A stretch of DNA of 64,000 bases from Oscillospiraceae bacterium (lineage in GTDB: Bacteria; Bacillota; Clostridia; Oscillospirales; Ruminococcaceae): NCBI GenBank assembly GCA_014799385.1, contig JAAVIC010000027.1:124001-188000 (forward strand), read 5' to 3'. Below the pieces are notes generated by a model. That model searched no databases. It was not told where the DNA came from and was given only the letters and a program-made list of their open reading frames with translations. The translations under genes and the position numbers were made by a program. Each line of letters starts with the position of its first letter. The stretch's first letter is position 1. Below, piece after piece: positions 9,242 through 18,733 of the stretch.

Positions 9242-10132
9242 CTATTTAATAACTTCCCGAATATCTTCATCGATTTGAGATTTTAGCTCATCGATCCCCG
9301 AAAACTTTCTCTCGGGGCGAATGAATTTACACAGCGACACCGCGATTTTCTCGCCGTAAAGGTCGCCGTCAAAATTCAGAATGTGCGTTTCCATAACCGT
9401 TTCGCCGCCGCTAACCACGGTCGGACGGATTCCGATGTTGGTTATCGCGCGGTAATGATGCCCGTGAACCTCCGCATAGCTTTGGTATACACCGAACCGC
9501 GGAATTATGTTGGTTTTCGGGATTATCTGGTTGATGGTCGGAAAATTCAGCTCCCGCGCAAGCTCGTTTCCGTGAATCACGGGCAGCCTGAACCACAACT
9601 CATAACCCAACAGCCTGTTCGCTTGTTCGATTTCGCCGCGGCGGATAAGCTCGCGGATATGAGTGGAGCTAATCAGTTCCCCGTCAAGGCAGATGTCCTC
9701 AACTATTTCCACGGAGATTCCGTATTTTCCACCCAGCTCCCGCAATCGTTCGGGAGTTCCCCGACCGCCAAGTCCGAAGCGGAAATTCCGTCCGCAGCAC
9801 ACAAATCCCGCATTCAGGCGAGCTGCCAGAACCTCCCGAACGAAATCCTCATCGGTCAAGCTGCAAACCTCCGCGAAATCGGGCGCGAACAGATATTCCA
9901 CGCCGATTTTATCCAACAGCTCGCACTTGTTCTCGAACGAGATAATGTCCTCGGGGCTGCGGAATTTCGGCAGCGTGGTGTCACAATTAAACGTGAACAC
10001 CGCCGGGCGCAAATCGGTTTGCAGCAGAGCAGCCGCAATCACTCCAACGTGACCGAGATGCAGTCCGTCGAAATAGCCCAGTGCCGCAGCGGTTTTTTCG
10101 CGCGGCATCGGACCGTATGTTATATCAATCAA
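9242..10132 (-). CDS. ribF: Bifunctional riboflavin kinase / FAD synthetase
   Basis: 296 aa. The N-terminal nucleotidyltransferase half has GYFDGLHLGHVGVI (about 19-32) and SSTHIRELI; the C-terminal half has the flavokinase signature GRxLGY-like LLGYELWF, FPTINQII and a terminal HILNFDGDLYGEKI. It makes FMN and FAD from riboflavin. The start at 10132 is a TTG with GGTGA 7 nt upstream; an internal ATG eight codons later has no better site. It follows truB after 2 nt, the standard truB-ribF linkage. Confidence 0.94.
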   Translation of the reverse strand: MIDITYGPMPREKTAAALGYFDGLHLGHVGVIAAALLQTDLRPAVFTFNCDTTLPKFRSPEDIISFENKCELLDKIGVEYLFAPDFAEVCSLTDEDFVREVLAARLNAGFVCCGRNFRFGLGGRGTPERLRELGGKYGISVEIVEDICLDGELISSTHIRELIRRGEIEQANRLLGYELWFRLPVIHGNELARELNFPTINQIIPKTNIIPRFGVYQSYAEVHGHHYRAITNIGIRPTVVSGGETVMETHILNFDGDLYGEKIAVSLCKFIRPERKFSGIDELKSQIDEDIREVIK

Positions 10133-10134
10133 TG

Positions 10135-11019
10135 TTATTCACCGTTATTTATCGTAAAACGCTTTACCGATACCAATTCATCGGCTGAAATTTTTGCTAT
10201 GCCGAGAAACTCTCCAGCATACACACGGCAAAGCTGCCCGTCCGCAGGCGCGTTTCCCAAACGATTTACGTCCAGTCGAACTCCGTTAAGGTACAGCGTT
10301 TTCTGCCGCTCGTCAAGGTGAACTTCGGGATACTCCGAAAACACCTCATCAATCGGCTTGATCAGACCTTGAAGCTCCTCCGGCGGCATCGCTTTAAGCT
10401 GTTCGAGCGTGTACCCATCGGTAAATCCGCAGGCTCTTGTACGCCGCAGCGATGTCATAACCGCGCCTGTTCCGAGCGCCGCACCAATGTCATCAATCAG
10501 CGTTCGGATATACGTCCCCGAGGAACAGTCAATGTCGATTATTCCCTCCGCGCCGCCGCGGAAATCCATAAGCTCCAGGCGCGATATTGTTACGGGGCGC
10601 GGCTTGCGCTCCACCTCGATTCCCTTTCGCGCAAGGTCGCAGAGCTTTTGTCCATTCACCTTAAGCGCAGAATACATCGGCGGAATCTGCTCAATGTCGC
10701 CCGTGAACCGCTCCAACGTTCGGAGCATCATTTCCGTGGAAATATTCACGTTTCTCGGCTCTGTACAGTTCCCCCAGATGTCGAGCGTGTCGGAGGTCTG
10801 ACCCAATCTGAATCCCGCGCGGTAGCTCTTGTTTGAATCGGGCAACAGCGAGATCGCTTTGGTCGCGCTGCCTGTAAAAATCGGCAGGATTCCCGTAGCC
10901 ATCGGGTCGAGCGTGCCGCTGTGACCCACCTTCTTGGTATGCAAAATTCCGCGCATAACCGCCACAACATCAAACGATGTGAACTCTTGGGGCTTATCCA
11001 CCACAATTACACCGTTCAT
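10135..11019 (-). CDS. truB: tRNA pseudouridine55 synthase
   Basis: 294 aa. It opens with MNGVIVVDKPQEFTSFDVV and has the catalytic motif GHSGTLDPMATG (about 33-44), whose Asp attacks U55, then SGTYIRTLIDDIG of the TruB family. It forms the universal pseudouridine in the T loop of tRNAs. Its ATG overlaps the upstream DHH gene stop as ATGA, which implies coupled translation. Its length is normal for a bacterial TruB with a short C-terminal PUA-like end. Confidence 0.96.
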   Translation of the reverse strand: MNGVIVVDKPQEFTSFDVVAVMRGILHTKKVGHSGTLDPMATGILPIFTGSATKAISLLPDSNKSYRAGFRLGQTSDTLDIWGNCTEPRNVNISTEMMLRTLERFTGDIEQIPPMYSALKVNGQKLCDLARKGIEVERKPRPVTISRLELMDFRGGAEGIIDIDCSSGTYIRTLIDDIGAALGTGAVMTSLRRTRACGFTDGYTLEQLKAMPPEELQGLIKPIDEVFSEYPEVHLDERQKTLYLNGVRLDVNRLGNAPADGQLCRVYAGEFLGIAKISADELVSVKRFTINNGE

Positions 11020-11981
11020 TTGATACCCGATTCTTCGAGTGTTTCACAACACGCTTTAACAATCGCAAGCTCCGCATCGGCTAGCGTTCCGCCCTCAAAC
11101 GAGCAGCCCGCCGCTCTTGCGTGACCGCCGCCGCCGAACCGCTCACATATCTTCGCCGCGTTGATACGTTCGCTCGAACGGAGCGACACCTTAAATATGC
11201 CGTTTTTCTTCTCTTTCAGGCAAATTCCGATGTCCACGCCCTTGATTTGACGCGGGAAATCCGATAATGCGCCAACGTCCTCTTCATCTATGTCGGAAAT
11301 ACTTTTGATCAGTGAAAGCGGCACGGTTATCAGCGCGATATGACCCTCCGCGAAATACGCGATGTTCTCGCGGACAGCCTGTTCGAGCTTTATTCGCCCG
11401 CGTGTTTTTAGATCGAAATTCACATAATTTATCCGCGCGAAATCCGCTCCGCATTCAATCATTTCGGCAGCGATTCGGTGGGTTTTGGAAGTGGTGTTCG
11501 AAAACTTAAAGCACCCCGTATCGGTCGCCACACTCGTGTATATACAATCCGCGAGAGGCTTATCAAACGGCACATACAAAGCCTTGATCACCTCATAGAC
11601 AAGCTCTGCGGCAGCCGCGCACTCGGAGTCGAGCAGCGTCATTTCCGCATAGTCGGTGTTAGTTTGGTGATGGTCGATACACAGCCTTGCGGTATCGCCG
11701 ACCGACTTCATTTTGTTCAGCAGCTTGGTATCAGCCACATCAACGCAGATGACTGTTTTCGGCTCAAAATCCTGAGCCTCCACGGCGCGGAGCATATAAT
11801 CAAATCGGTGTGGAATCTCGTCCGGGCAGACTGCGCGAGCGTTCTTTCCCATTCGCTGCAAAGCACCGCACAGCGCGTGCCCGCAGCCCACGGTATCTCC
11901 ATCGGGGCTTGCGTGCATTAATATCAAGTAATCGTTGTTTTCCATCAAGAAGTTTGCCGCTGTCTTAACGTCAATCCTCAT
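11016..11981 (-). CDS. nrnA: DHH/DHHA1 phosphoesterase, NrnA-like
   Basis: 321 aa. The DHH domain has HASPDGDTVGCGHAL (about 21-35), VDVADTKL and the family motif DHHQTN; the C-terminal DHHA1 domain has RFGGGGHARAAG. These proteins hydrolyse short RNA oligonucleotides (nanoRNase) and pAp using Mn2+. The ATG at 11981 with AGGAGG 7 nt upstream is chosen over a GTG at 12002. This gives an 11-nt overlap with rbfA. The rbfA-DHH-truB order is standard in Firmicutes. Exact substrate preference is not readable. Confidence 0.92.
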   Translation of the reverse strand: MRIDVKTAANFLMENNDYLILMHASPDGDTVGCGHALCGALQRMGKNARAVCPDEIPHRFDYMLRAVEAQDFEPKTVICVDVADTKLLNKMKSVGDTARLCIDHHQTNTDYAEMTLLDSECAAAAELVYEVIKALYVPFDKPLADCIYTSVATDTGCFKFSNTTSKTHRIAAEMIECGADFARINYVNFDLKTRGRIKLEQAVRENIAYFAEGHIALITVPLSLIKSISDIDEEDVGALSDFPRQIKGVDIGICLKEKKNGIFKVSLRSSERINAAKICERFGGGGHARAAGCSFEGGTLADAELAIVKACCETLEESGIK

Positions 11982-12360
11982 CGGAATCCTCCTTTTCCTC
12001 ACGGCTGTCCGAAACGTGCGGTGGCAAATGAGCTATGATATCCTCGATGTGCTCGCTGTATTCCAAAGAATTATCGGGCTGAAAAATCAGCTCGGGGATT
12101 TTGCGCATACGAATCCGAGCGGCAATCTGCCGCTTGAAATATCCCGCAGCCGCGTTCATTCCCTCCACCGCCTTCGCGGTGCGCTGTTCGCCGCCCATAC
12201 ACGCCACACGCACCTTGCAGTATGACATATCGTTTGTCAGCTCGCAGCCTGTTATCGTCACGAATCCCTCGGAAACTCGCGGGTCTTTCACTCCGCTTAC
12301 AGCGGAGGAAAGCTCCCGGCGAATATCCTCGTTCAGTCGTTTTATATTAAAGTTGGGCAT
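11971..12360 (-). CDS. rbfA: 30S ribosome-binding factor A
   Basis: 129 aa KH-fold protein that helps late maturation of the 16S rRNA 5' end. It contains the family segments RLNEDIRRELSSAVS, DPRVSEGFVTITGCELTNDMS and the GYFKRQIAARIRMRKIPEL signature. The extreme C-terminus is acidic (EEKEDSDED). It lies 17 nt downstream of infB in the conserved nusA-infB-rbfA block. Confidence 0.95.
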   Translation of the reverse strand: MPNFNIKRLNEDIRRELSSAVSGVKDPRVSEGFVTITGCELTNDMSYCKVRVACMGGEQRTAKAVEGMNAAAGYFKRQIAARIRMRKIPELIFQPDNSLEYSEHIEDIIAHLPPHVSDSREEKEDSDED

Positions 12361-12377
12361 ATCCGACCTCCTTCTGA

Positions 12378-15095
12378 TTAGTCCTGATATTCCTCCATCA
12401 TATATGCCTCGAAGATGTCACCCTCCTTGATGTCGGTGAACTTTTCAAGACTTATGCCGCACTCGTATCCCGCAGCAACCTCTTTCACGGAGTCCTTGAA
12501 ACGCTGGAGTCCCGAAATCTTGTCATCTCCGACTACGATTCCGTCACGGACAATACGCACTTGACCGTTTCTCGCGACCTTGCCGTCCAGAACATACGAA
12601 CCCGCAACAATGCCGACTCCGGTGATTTTGAACACCTGACGAACCTCAACGCGTCCGAGGTCAACCTCGCGGAACTTCGGCGCGAGCATTCCCTTCATCG
12701 CAGACTGAATATCCTCTATCGCATCGTAAATTACGCGGTACAAGCGAATTTCCACGCCCTCGCGTTTTGCGGAATCCTCTGCGGACGGGTGCGGACGAAC
12801 GTTGAATCCAACGATTATCGCGCCGGAAGCCATCGCCAGCATTACATCGCTCTCGCTTACCGCGCCAACGCCGCCGTGGATCACCTTTACACGAACTTCC
12901 TCGTTGGTGATCTTCTCCAGTGACTGCGTAACCGCCTCCACAGAGCCTTGAACGTCCGCTTTGACGATAATCGGAAGCTCCTTGATTTCACCCTGTTCAA
13001 TAGATGAGAACAGATTGTCAAGCGTTACCTTCTGATAGCTCTTGAACTGCTCTTCCTTTGCTTCGTGCTTGCGCTTTTCAACCAACTCACGTGCGAGCTT
13101 TTCATCCTCGACAGCCGCGAACGTATCACCCGCAGACGGAACCTCGGAAAGACCCATAATCTCCACGGGTACAGAGGGTCTCGCGCTTGTTACAGTCTTG
13201 CCCTTATCATCGCGCATTACGCGCACTCTGCCGACTGATGTTCCGGCAATCAGCACATCGCCGGTGTGGAGAGTTCCGTTCTGAACCAACAGCGTTGCAA
13301 TCGGTCCTCTGCCCTTATCCAGACGAGCCTCGATAACCGCGCCCTTCGCCAGTCTGTCGGGATTCGCCTTAAGCTCCATAACATCGGCGGTAAGACCAAC
13401 CATCTCAAGCAGGGTGTCCATACCCTCGCCTGTCTTTGCGGATACGGGAACGCAGATAACGTTTCCTCCCCAATCCTCGCATACAAGGTCGTACTTGGTA
13501 AGCTCCTCCTTGACTTTATCGGGGTTTGCGCCCTCTTTATCCATCTTGTTTATCGCCACGATGATCTGTACTCCCGCAGCTTTAGCGTGGTTGATTGACT
13601 CAACTGTCTGCGGCATAATACCATCGTCCGCCGCGACTACAAGAATCGCAATATCGGTAATCATCGCTCCGCGCGCGCGCATAGACGTGAATGCCTCGTG
13701 TCCGGGGGTGTCGAGGAACGTGATGTCGTGGTCTGAAAGATGAACACGATATGCGCCGATATGCTGTGTGATTCCGCCAGCCTCGGTGGTTTGTACGCTC
13801 GCGTGACGGATATAGTCCAGAATGGACGTTTTTCCGTGGTCAACGTGTCCCATTACCACAACAACAGGGGAGCGCGGTTTCAGGCTTTCGGGAGCATCGG
13901 GAGTATCCTCGAACAAACGCTCCTCAATCGTAATGATTACCTCTTTTTCAACCTTTGCACCCAACTCCTCGGCAACGAGCGACGCGGTATCGAAATCAAT
14001 GATTTCGTTGATACTCGCCATTACACCCAACCCGAACAATTTCTTTATTACTTCGGAGGCTGTTGCCTTCAGTCGTGTTGCCAGTTCTCCGACAGTAATC
14101 TCATCGGGAATTTGAACCTTAAGCTGCTGTTTTCTCGCGCGCTCAAGCTCAAGCCGTTTGAGCTTCTGAGCTTCGGTTTCGCGCTTATTGCCGTACTGCT
14201 TGCCCTTTTGCTGCGACTTCTGCTGAATCTTCTGCTTCGAGCGGAAGTTGTCGTTATTCATCTTCCCGGCGGGAGCGATGGTTTCATAACGCTCATTGTA
14301 CTTGTCAAGCTCGACATAGCTTCCGCGCGTGTCAACGGTCTTGGTGACTTGCTCACCGCGCTGAACAGCCTCGCCCTTTTGCTTCTGCATGGGCGGATTG
14401 TTCACCTTGATCTTACTGGAGTCGATAACCGGCTTCGCGGGATTAATTTTCGCCGCAGGAGCGGGCTTGGGCTTGCGATTCTGATTATTGTCGCGATTAT
14501 CACGATTTTGCGGCTTGTTGTCGCGGTTATCGTTATTACGGGGCTTATTCTCCGGCTTTGCGGGGCGATTTGCCTTATTATCGCGATTCTCGGGCTTTTG
14601 CTCCTTTTTAGGTTCGGGCTTTGGCTCGGGCTTAACCTCAGATTTAGCTTCCGGTTTAACCTCCGGCTTAACTTCGGGTTTATCCTCAGCCTTGATCTCG
14701 GGTTTAACTTCTTCCTTAACCTCGGGCTTGGATTCCGCCTTAACCTCGGGTTTAATCTCCGACTTAACCTCGGGCTTAGCCTCCGATTTCACCTCGGGTT
14801 CCTCATCCTTCTTAGGAGCAGCTTTTTTCTTGGTGGTTTTCTTTTCGGGCTCTGCGGGCTTTTCGGTCTTGATGCCCTTGGTGGCTTGGAATGCCGCGCC
14901 CAAATTATCGGTCTCGTTCTCTCTGGTATATTTTTCCAGAATGTAAGCGACCTCATCGGAAGTCAGCGAGGCAGTGGATTTCCTCGGATTCTCCTGCGGA
15001 AAGACACTATCCAACAGCGCGATAAGCTCCGATTTATCTACGCTTAAATCTTTCGCGATTTCCTGAAGTTTATATTTTATCTGTTTACTTGGCAA
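12378..15095 (-). CDS. infB: Translation initiation factor IF-2
   Basis: 905 aa. An IF2-N helix (1-60) is followed by a low-complexity linker with eight tandem octapeptides of the form PEVKxExK (about 100-163), an Asn/Arg/Lys-rich stretch (about 165-212), a second IF2-N module (about 330-380) and the GTPase domain: G1 GHVDHGKT (416-423), G3 DTPGHEAF, G4 NKMD. Domains II-IV complete the factor, which places fMet-tRNA on the 30S subunit. The start is a TTG with GGAGG 9 nt upstream, and the protein begins as homologues do. The linker is longer and more regular than usual. Confidence 0.96.
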   Translation of the reverse strand: MPSKQIKYKLQEIAKDLSVDKSELIALLDSVFPQENPRKSTASLTSDEVAYILEKYTRENETDNLGAAFQATKGIKTEKPAEPEKKTTKKKAAPKKDEEPEVKSEAKPEVKSEIKPEVKAESKPEVKEEVKPEIKAEDKPEVKPEVKPEAKSEVKPEPKPEPKKEQKPENRDNKANRPAKPENKPRNNDNRDNKPQNRDNRDNNQNRKPKPAPAAKINPAKPVIDSSKIKVNNPPMQKQKGEAVQRGEQVTKTVDTRGSYVELDKYNERYETIAPAGKMNNDNFRSKQKIQQKSQQKGKQYGNKRETEAQKLKRLELERARKQQLKVQIPDEITVGELATRLKATASEVIKKLFGLGVMASINEIIDFDTASLVAEELGAKVEKEVIITIEERLFEDTPDAPESLKPRSPVVVVMGHVDHGKTSILDYIRHASVQTTEAGGITQHIGAYRVHLSDHDITFLDTPGHEAFTSMRARGAMITDIAILVVAADDGIMPQTVESINHAKAAGVQIIVAINKMDKEGANPDKVKEELTKYDLVCEDWGGNVICVPVSAKTGEGMDTLLEMVGLTADVMELKANPDRLAKGAVIEARLDKGRGPIATLLVQNGTLHTGDVLIAGTSVGRVRVMRDDKGKTVTSARPSVPVEIMGLSEVPSAGDTFAAVEDEKLARELVEKRKHEAKEEQFKSYQKVTLDNLFSSIEQGEIKELPIIVKADVQGSVEAVTQSLEKITNEEVRVKVIHGGVGAVSESDVMLAMASGAIIVGFNVRPHPSAEDSAKREGVEIRLYRVIYDAIEDIQSAMKGMLAPKFREVDLGRVEVRQVFKITGVGIVAGSYVLDGKVARNGQVRIVRDGIVVGDDKISGLQRFKDSVKEVAAGYECGISLEKFTDIKEGDIFEAYMMEEYQD
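14607..14798 (-). repeat. Tandem 24-bp coding repeats in infB linker
   Basis: Eight consecutive octapeptide units (residues about 100-163 of IF-2), such as [16 protein letters not shown] and PEVKAESK, later drifting to PEPKPEPK. The DNA copies have diverged at third and some second positions, so the array is old rather than a fresh slippage product. It is a charged, probably disordered spacer between the N-terminal and GTPase modules. Confidence 0.85.
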
Positions 15096-15135
15096 TGTAA
15101 ATTTCCTCCAAATCAGATTGATTCCGCTTTTGCGG

Positions 15136-15426
15136 TCATATGTTGTTTGAGCCGACTATGCTTTTGAATAAACCCTCATCGCTTATCAAAAACACGCCCG
15201 CCCGTTTTCCGACTGCGTTTTGCGCATCCTCCATCGAGAACTGCGCCTTGATTACCTCCCGGTTGTGCTTTTCGGCGTGAAAACGCACCTCTTTTTCGGT
15301 CTTTGCGCTTACATCGCTTGCCAGAACAACACCGCCGAATTGACTGTCGCTCATCGCGGAAATCACCGCGTCAAAGCCGATGATCAGCTTAGAGGCTCTC
15401 CTGCACAGGCAGATTGTGGACAGCAC
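15136..15426 (-). CDS. L7Ae-family RNA-binding protein YlxQ
   Basis: 96 aa with the L7Ae/L30e fold pattern: the basic opening [15 protein letters not shown], a central [15 protein letters not shown] strand-helix and a C-terminal [14 protein letters not shown]. Proteins of this family (YlxQ/RplGA) bind kink-turn RNA. The start is a GTG only 1 nt after the ylxR stop, with no ribosome site at normal distance, so reinitiation after ylxR is likely. Position between ylxR and infB is the standard Firmicute order. Confidence 0.9.
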   Translation of the reverse strand: MLSTICLCRRASKLIIGFDAVISAMSDSQFGGVVLASDVSAKTEKEVRFHAEKHNREVIKAQFSMEDAQNAVGKRAGVFLISDEGLFKSIVGSNNI

Positions 15427-15427
15427 T

Positions 15428-15697
15428 TTATTTATCGGAAGTCAGCTCCTTTTCTATGGTTTCGTATATTTCCGCGGGGATTTGGCACTTTAACGAACGT
15501 TCGAGCTTTCTGCCCTTTTGGGCTTGCTCCAGACAGCTCTTGTCCTTGCAAATATATGCGCCGCGCCCCGATTTTTTTCCCGTTGGATCTATGGAAATAT
15601 TTCCGTCCTTGTCACGGACTATGCGGACTGCTTCCTTTTTTCCGATCATTTCGCCGCAGCCCACACATTTTCTTAGTGGAACACGTTTCTCGGGCAT
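15428..15697 (-). CDS. rnpM: YlxR / RnpM RNA-binding protein
   Basis: 89 aa DUF448 protein: RKCVGCGEMIGKKEAVRIVR near the N-terminus and the GRGAYICKDKSCLEQA signature. Members bind RNA, and in B. subtilis the protein (RnpM) modulates RNase P. AAGGAG precedes the ATG. It sits between nusA and ylxQ in the infB operon. Confidence 0.93.
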   Translation of the reverse strand: MPEKRVPLRKCVGCGEMIGKKEAVRIVRDKDGNISIDPTGKKSGRGAYICKDKSCLEQAQKGRKLERSLKCQIPAEIYETIEKELTSDK

Positions 15698-15706
15698 TTT
15701 CGCTCC

Positions 15707-16963
15707 TTACTCCGCATTTTCGGAGGTCTGCTCGGAATTTGTGTTCTCGCCCTCCGAAACAGGCCCTTCGCTTTCCTCTTCAGGCTGAACTTCAAGCGGA
15801 ACTACCTCGAAATCTTCGGGGCGAACGTTGCTCTCCGACTTAATATCGATTTTGTAACCGGTGAGCTTAGCTGCAAGCCATGCGTTCTGACCTTTGTTGC
15901 CGATAGCCAGCGAGAGCTGATTATCGGGTACGACCACCTTGCACGCGCGTTTATCGGGATTGGGGTTAGTGATGACCACCTTAACCACCTCGGCGGGCTT
16001 TAGGGCTTGCTTGATGAACTCCTCGGGGTTTTCATCGTACAACACAACATCTACCTTTTCGCCGCAGATCTCTTTGGTTACGGCATTGATACGGCTCTTT
16101 TGCGGACCTATGCACGCTCCCACCGCGTCAACATTCGGATCGTTGCTCCAAACGGCAATTTTACTGCGGCTTCCGGGAGCGCGGCTTACCGCCTTGATTT
16201 CCACCGTTCCGTCATAAATTTCGGGACATTCAAGCTCGAAAAGACGCTTTATCAGCCACTTATCGGTACGGGATACTTTCAGGTACTGGTTCTTGTCGCC
16301 CTCCTTGTACTCCTTGGAAACGCCCGAGATGTATACCTTTACCACCTGACCGACCTTGAAAACCTCATTCGGAATCTGGTCATCTTTAAGGAGCAGCACC
16401 TCGTTATTGTTGATTTCCAGTATTGCGTGGTGAGTGCCGGGCTCGATTTTGGAAACAGTCGCGGAAACGGCTTCGTTTTCGTACTGACCCCAGATTTCGC
16501 TCAGCTTTTGCCGCTCGGCGTTGGAAAATCCTTGACGAATCAAGTCCTTGGCGTTCTTCGCGGCAATTCGCTTGAACATCTTGGTATCGATCGGGCAGCG
16601 AACCATATCACCTACTTGCAGCGATGGGTCGATAGCGCGCGCCTCCTCAAGGGTGATCTCCTTTTCCGGCTCGTAAAGCGAGTCCACGACTTCGATTACC
16701 TCTTTCATAATCGAAACGTCCATCTTGCGGTTCTTGATATCGATATCAACGATTACCTTGTTCTCCTTTGCCTCGTCATAGAACGGACTAAGCTTGTCTT
16801 TCTCCTCATCAATATGAAGATTGGATTTCAGGCTCTTTTCGATTGCGAACTTGATTTTCTCCGCGAGAATTTCGATATCGATTCCCTTCTCCTCGGCGAG
16901 CTTGGCGAGATTTTCGTAGAAATCGCCGTAATCCTCGCCCTTTGCTGTCTTTCTCTTAGCCAT
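15707..16963 (-). CDS. nusA: Transcription termination/antitermination factor NusA
   Basis: 418 aa. The N-terminal RNA-polymerase-binding domain (1-150), an S1 domain (about 150-215), and tandem KH domains with the motif GACIGPQKSRINAVTKEICGE and the second KH near AIGNKGQNAWLAAKLTGYKIDI are all present. The protein ends in an acidic Glu/Ser tail and lacks the C-terminal acidic repeats of proteobacterial forms, as expected for a Firmicute. It acts at pauses, hairpin termination and antitermination. GGAGGAG precedes the ATG. Confidence 0.96.
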   Translation of the reverse strand: MAKRKTAKGEDYGDFYENLAKLAEEKGIDIEILAEKIKFAIEKSLKSNLHIDEEKDKLSPFYDEAKENKVIVDIDIKNRKMDVSIMKEVIEVVDSLYEPEKEITLEEARAIDPSLQVGDMVRCPIDTKMFKRIAAKNAKDLIRQGFSNAERQKLSEIWGQYENEAVSATVSKIEPGTHHAILEINNNEVLLLKDDQIPNEVFKVGQVVKVYISGVSKEYKEGDKNQYLKVSRTDKWLIKRLFELECPEIYDGTVEIKAVSRAPGSRSKIAVWSNDPNVDAVGACIGPQKSRINAVTKEICGEKVDVVLYDENPEEFIKQALKPAEVVKVVITNPNPDKRACKVVVPDNQLSLAIGNKGQNAWLAAKLTGYKIDIKSESNVRPEDFEVVPLEVQPEEESEGPVSEGENTNSEQTSENAE

Positions 16964-16968
16964 TTTCG

Positions 16969-17472
16969 TTACTCCTCCATCAATTCATCAAAATCGTCAA
17001 AGTCATCGTAATTTATGGTTGAAACTTCACCAACGGAAATTTGAGCTGTGCCAAACTCCCCTTTTACCATAATTTTGTCGCCGTCAAAGCTCTCCAATAC
17101 GCATTTCACAGACTTTTCAGGCAATCCCTCGCAGAGCTTATAGGTCTTTAACTTGATTTTCCGCCCGATTGACGCGGATAGCTGCTCCACGCGCCTTACC
17201 GCGCGCTCCAGACCTGCCGAGCCGATTTCGAGGTAATCTATTTTGTCCACGAAGTCCTGTTTGTCGATTTCCGCGTTGATCAACCCGTCAATCGAAGTGC
17301 AGTCATCAATGGATATGCCTTGCGGTTTGTCAATCAGTACGCGCAGGTACCAACACGCGCCCTCCTTGATAAACACCACGTCCCACAGCGAATAACCGTG
17401 TTCCTCGACAATCGGACGCACAGCCTTTTCCGCCGCCGCCTCAACTGCGCCAAATCCCTTTGCAAGCGCCAT
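16969..17472 (-). CDS. rimP: Ribosome maturation factor RimP
   Basis: 167 aa from the ATG at 17472, which has GGAAGGTG at good spacing; in-frame starts at 17487 and 17532 lack one. Motifs include VRPIVEEHGYSLWDVVF, the DDCTSIDGLI helix and EIGSAGLERAVRRV, the equivalent of the conserved SPGLxRPL loop. The C-terminus is very acidic. RimP assists assembly of the 30S head. It is first in the nusA operon, with a promoter 70 nt upstream. Confidence 0.94.
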   Translation of the reverse strand: MALAKGFGAVEAAAEKAVRPIVEEHGYSLWDVVFIKEGACWYLRVLIDKPQGISIDDCTSIDGLINAEIDKQDFVDKIDYLEIGSAGLERAVRRVEQLSASIGRKIKLKTYKLCEGLPEKSVKCVLESFDGDKIMVKGEFGTAQISVGEVSTINYDDFDDFDELMEE

Positions 17473-17544
17473 TTTTACACCTTCCATTCCCGCTATAAAA
17501 ACAACCGGAGCTTCAAACCCCGGTCTTGTCAACTATCTTAGTAT

Positions 17545-17573
17545 ATTATACCACATAGATTGACAAAAATCAA
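17545..17573 (-). promoter_or_regulatory. Promoter of the rimP-nusA-infB operon
   Basis: On the minus strand: -35 TTGATT (17568-17573), a 17-bp spacer, and an extended -10 TGGTATAAT (hexamer at 17545-17550). It is placed about 70 nt upstream of rimP and about 30 nt downstream of the previous gene's stop, so it should drive the rimP-to-ribF/gltX block. Confidence 0.8.
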
Positions 17574-17601
17574 GAGGTTTTTTGGAATTTATTGAAATTT
17601 T

Positions 17602-18372
17602 TTATATTTCATTTACAGCGAACAACAGTGCCTTACGAATCTGAATAAACAGTTCGTCCGAAAAGCGGTTGTACTCGTCCGCAAGTCCCTTTTCCTTGGC
17701 AGAATAAGGCGGCGAGTCGTTCCACGAACCCATTGCCCCGAACACGTCCGACTTTGCCGCTGCACAATACAAACGCAGATTTCGTTCGGGAAGATTCGGC
17801 AAATCCGTATTTTCACATTCTCGGCTGCCGTCCAACATTCCCAATGCCTCGCGGAAAATTTCCGCCCAGAAATTCTGATCTATCTTTTCGGCAAGCTCCG
17901 CGATGTTCGAAAGCGCGGACATAAATTCTTCCGTATTATCGGAGAAACGCGGTTTTTCTTGTGGCGGATTTTCCCACTCATACTCGGTAAATCCAACGTT
18001 CCAACTGCGTTTTTCCTTATTGAACCCCCACGCGGAGGTAAAATATGTCACTTCACCCGAATCAAAAAGGCACAGGATACAACCGCCGTTTGTATTTACG
18101 AACCCGCTCCGTTCGCGGTTCTTCGCGGTCTGTGGCAGCAGCATAAAAACATCAGCAACTCCGAGTCGTTTAAGCTGCACGAACCATTTTTCGGCAGAGT
18201 CCTCAATAACCTTGATTTTCCGCGGCAGAAAAAAGGACCTCATTTTCCGCGGCAGAAAAACGAACCTCTCGGAATTGATGTATTCTCGTATGGTGTGGTT
18301 CATTACACCGTTCTTCAGCGCACAACGCGCGTTTGCTGTTAAAGCGCACAGTTCGATGATTTCACCGTTCAT
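17602..18372 (-). CDS. Unrecognised protein with a tandem 9-residue duplication
   Basis: 256 aa, soluble, family not recognised. Residues about 39-56 contain FLPRKMRSF followed at once by FLPRKIKVI, encoded by a 27-bp direct repeat. Later segments are rich in Trp and Asn (WGFNKEKRSWNVGFTEYEW). The start overlaps the CPCC gene stop as ATGA, so the two are made together. Pairing with a CPCC protein recalls immunity gene pairs of polymorphic toxin loci, but no toxin is nearby and this is only a suggestion. Confidence 0.65.
   Translation of the reverse strand: MNGEIIELCALTANARCALKNGVMNHTIREYINSERFVFLPRKMRSFFLPRKIKVIEDSAEKWFVQLKRLGVADVFMLLPQTAKNRERSGFVNTNGGCILCLFDSGEVTYFTSAWGFNKEKRSWNVGFTEYEWENPPQEKPRFSDNTEEFMSALSNIAELAEKIDQNFWAEIFREALGMLDGSRECENTDLPNLPERNLRLYCAAAKSDVFGAMGSWNDSPPYSAKEKGLADEYNRFSDELFIQIRKALLFAVNEI
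18215..18267. repeat. 27-bp tandem duplication inside a gene
   Basis: The 19-nt block ATTTTCCGCGGCAGAAAAA occurs at 18215 and again 27 nt later at 18242, each followed by a variant of GGACCT/CGAACCT. It keeps the frame and adds nine residues to the encoded protein. The near identity of the copies suggests a recent slippage event. Confidence 0.85.
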
Positions 18373-18701
18373 TTTTTCCTCCGTTTTTCGTTGTCGGGAA
18401 GTTCCCTCTTCTTTGGCTTGCGCACGTGAGGAATCATTTCCTCCTCACACGCGCCGAATTTCCGATAATTCTCGCGACCCTCACGCAGCGTAAGCCCGTG
18501 ATTCGCCCCGGACGGAATATCGAGCAGATCTTCGTCCGAAACGTCATGACTTACCCTCACCGCCTCGATTTTGTCCTCATAGAAAATAAGATAAGCATCA
18601 TCTTCCCAAAAACAGACAGGGCAAATATCATACCCGCCTCGATCGTCCAAGGTAAGGCAGCCGCAGCACAAGCACTCAACCTTTTTTCTCTTGCCAAACA
18701 T
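18369..18701 (-). CDS. Cysteine-rich CPCC family protein
   Basis: 110 aa. CLCCGCLTLDDRGGYDICPVCFWEDD (residues about 10-35) is the CPCC-family metal-binding signature, here with Leu in place of Pro in the first knuckle, followed by the usual SGANHGLTLREGRENYRKFGACEE. The four Cys likely bind zinc. The family is often found near polymorphic toxin genes as a putative immunity or accessory protein; its biochemical role is unproven. AGGTG precedes the ATG. The next gene overlaps its stop. Confidence 0.85.
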   Translation of the reverse strand: MFGKRKKVECLCCGCLTLDDRGGYDICPVCFWEDDAYLIFYEDKIEAVRVSHDVSDEDLLDIPSGANHGLTLREGRENYRKFGACEEEMIPHVRKPKKRELPDNEKRRKK

Positions 18702-18733
18702 TCAGCACCTCATACAATTACAATCTGTACCGC

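Noticed and set aside
14607-14798. Possible CRISPR or other DNA repeat array
   Set aside because: The 24-bp units are contiguous, in frame and diverged at codon positions, so they are coding repeats of IF-2.
13740-15047. Long plus-strand open frame of 435 codons opposite infB
   Set aside because: It mirrors the low-complexity and GTPase-coding part of infB, gives a Leu/Arg-rich sequence without domains, and has no ribosome site.
16007-17011. Plus-strand open frame of 334 codons opposite nusA
   Set aside because: Shadow of nusA caused by codon bias; no start signal or recognisable domain.
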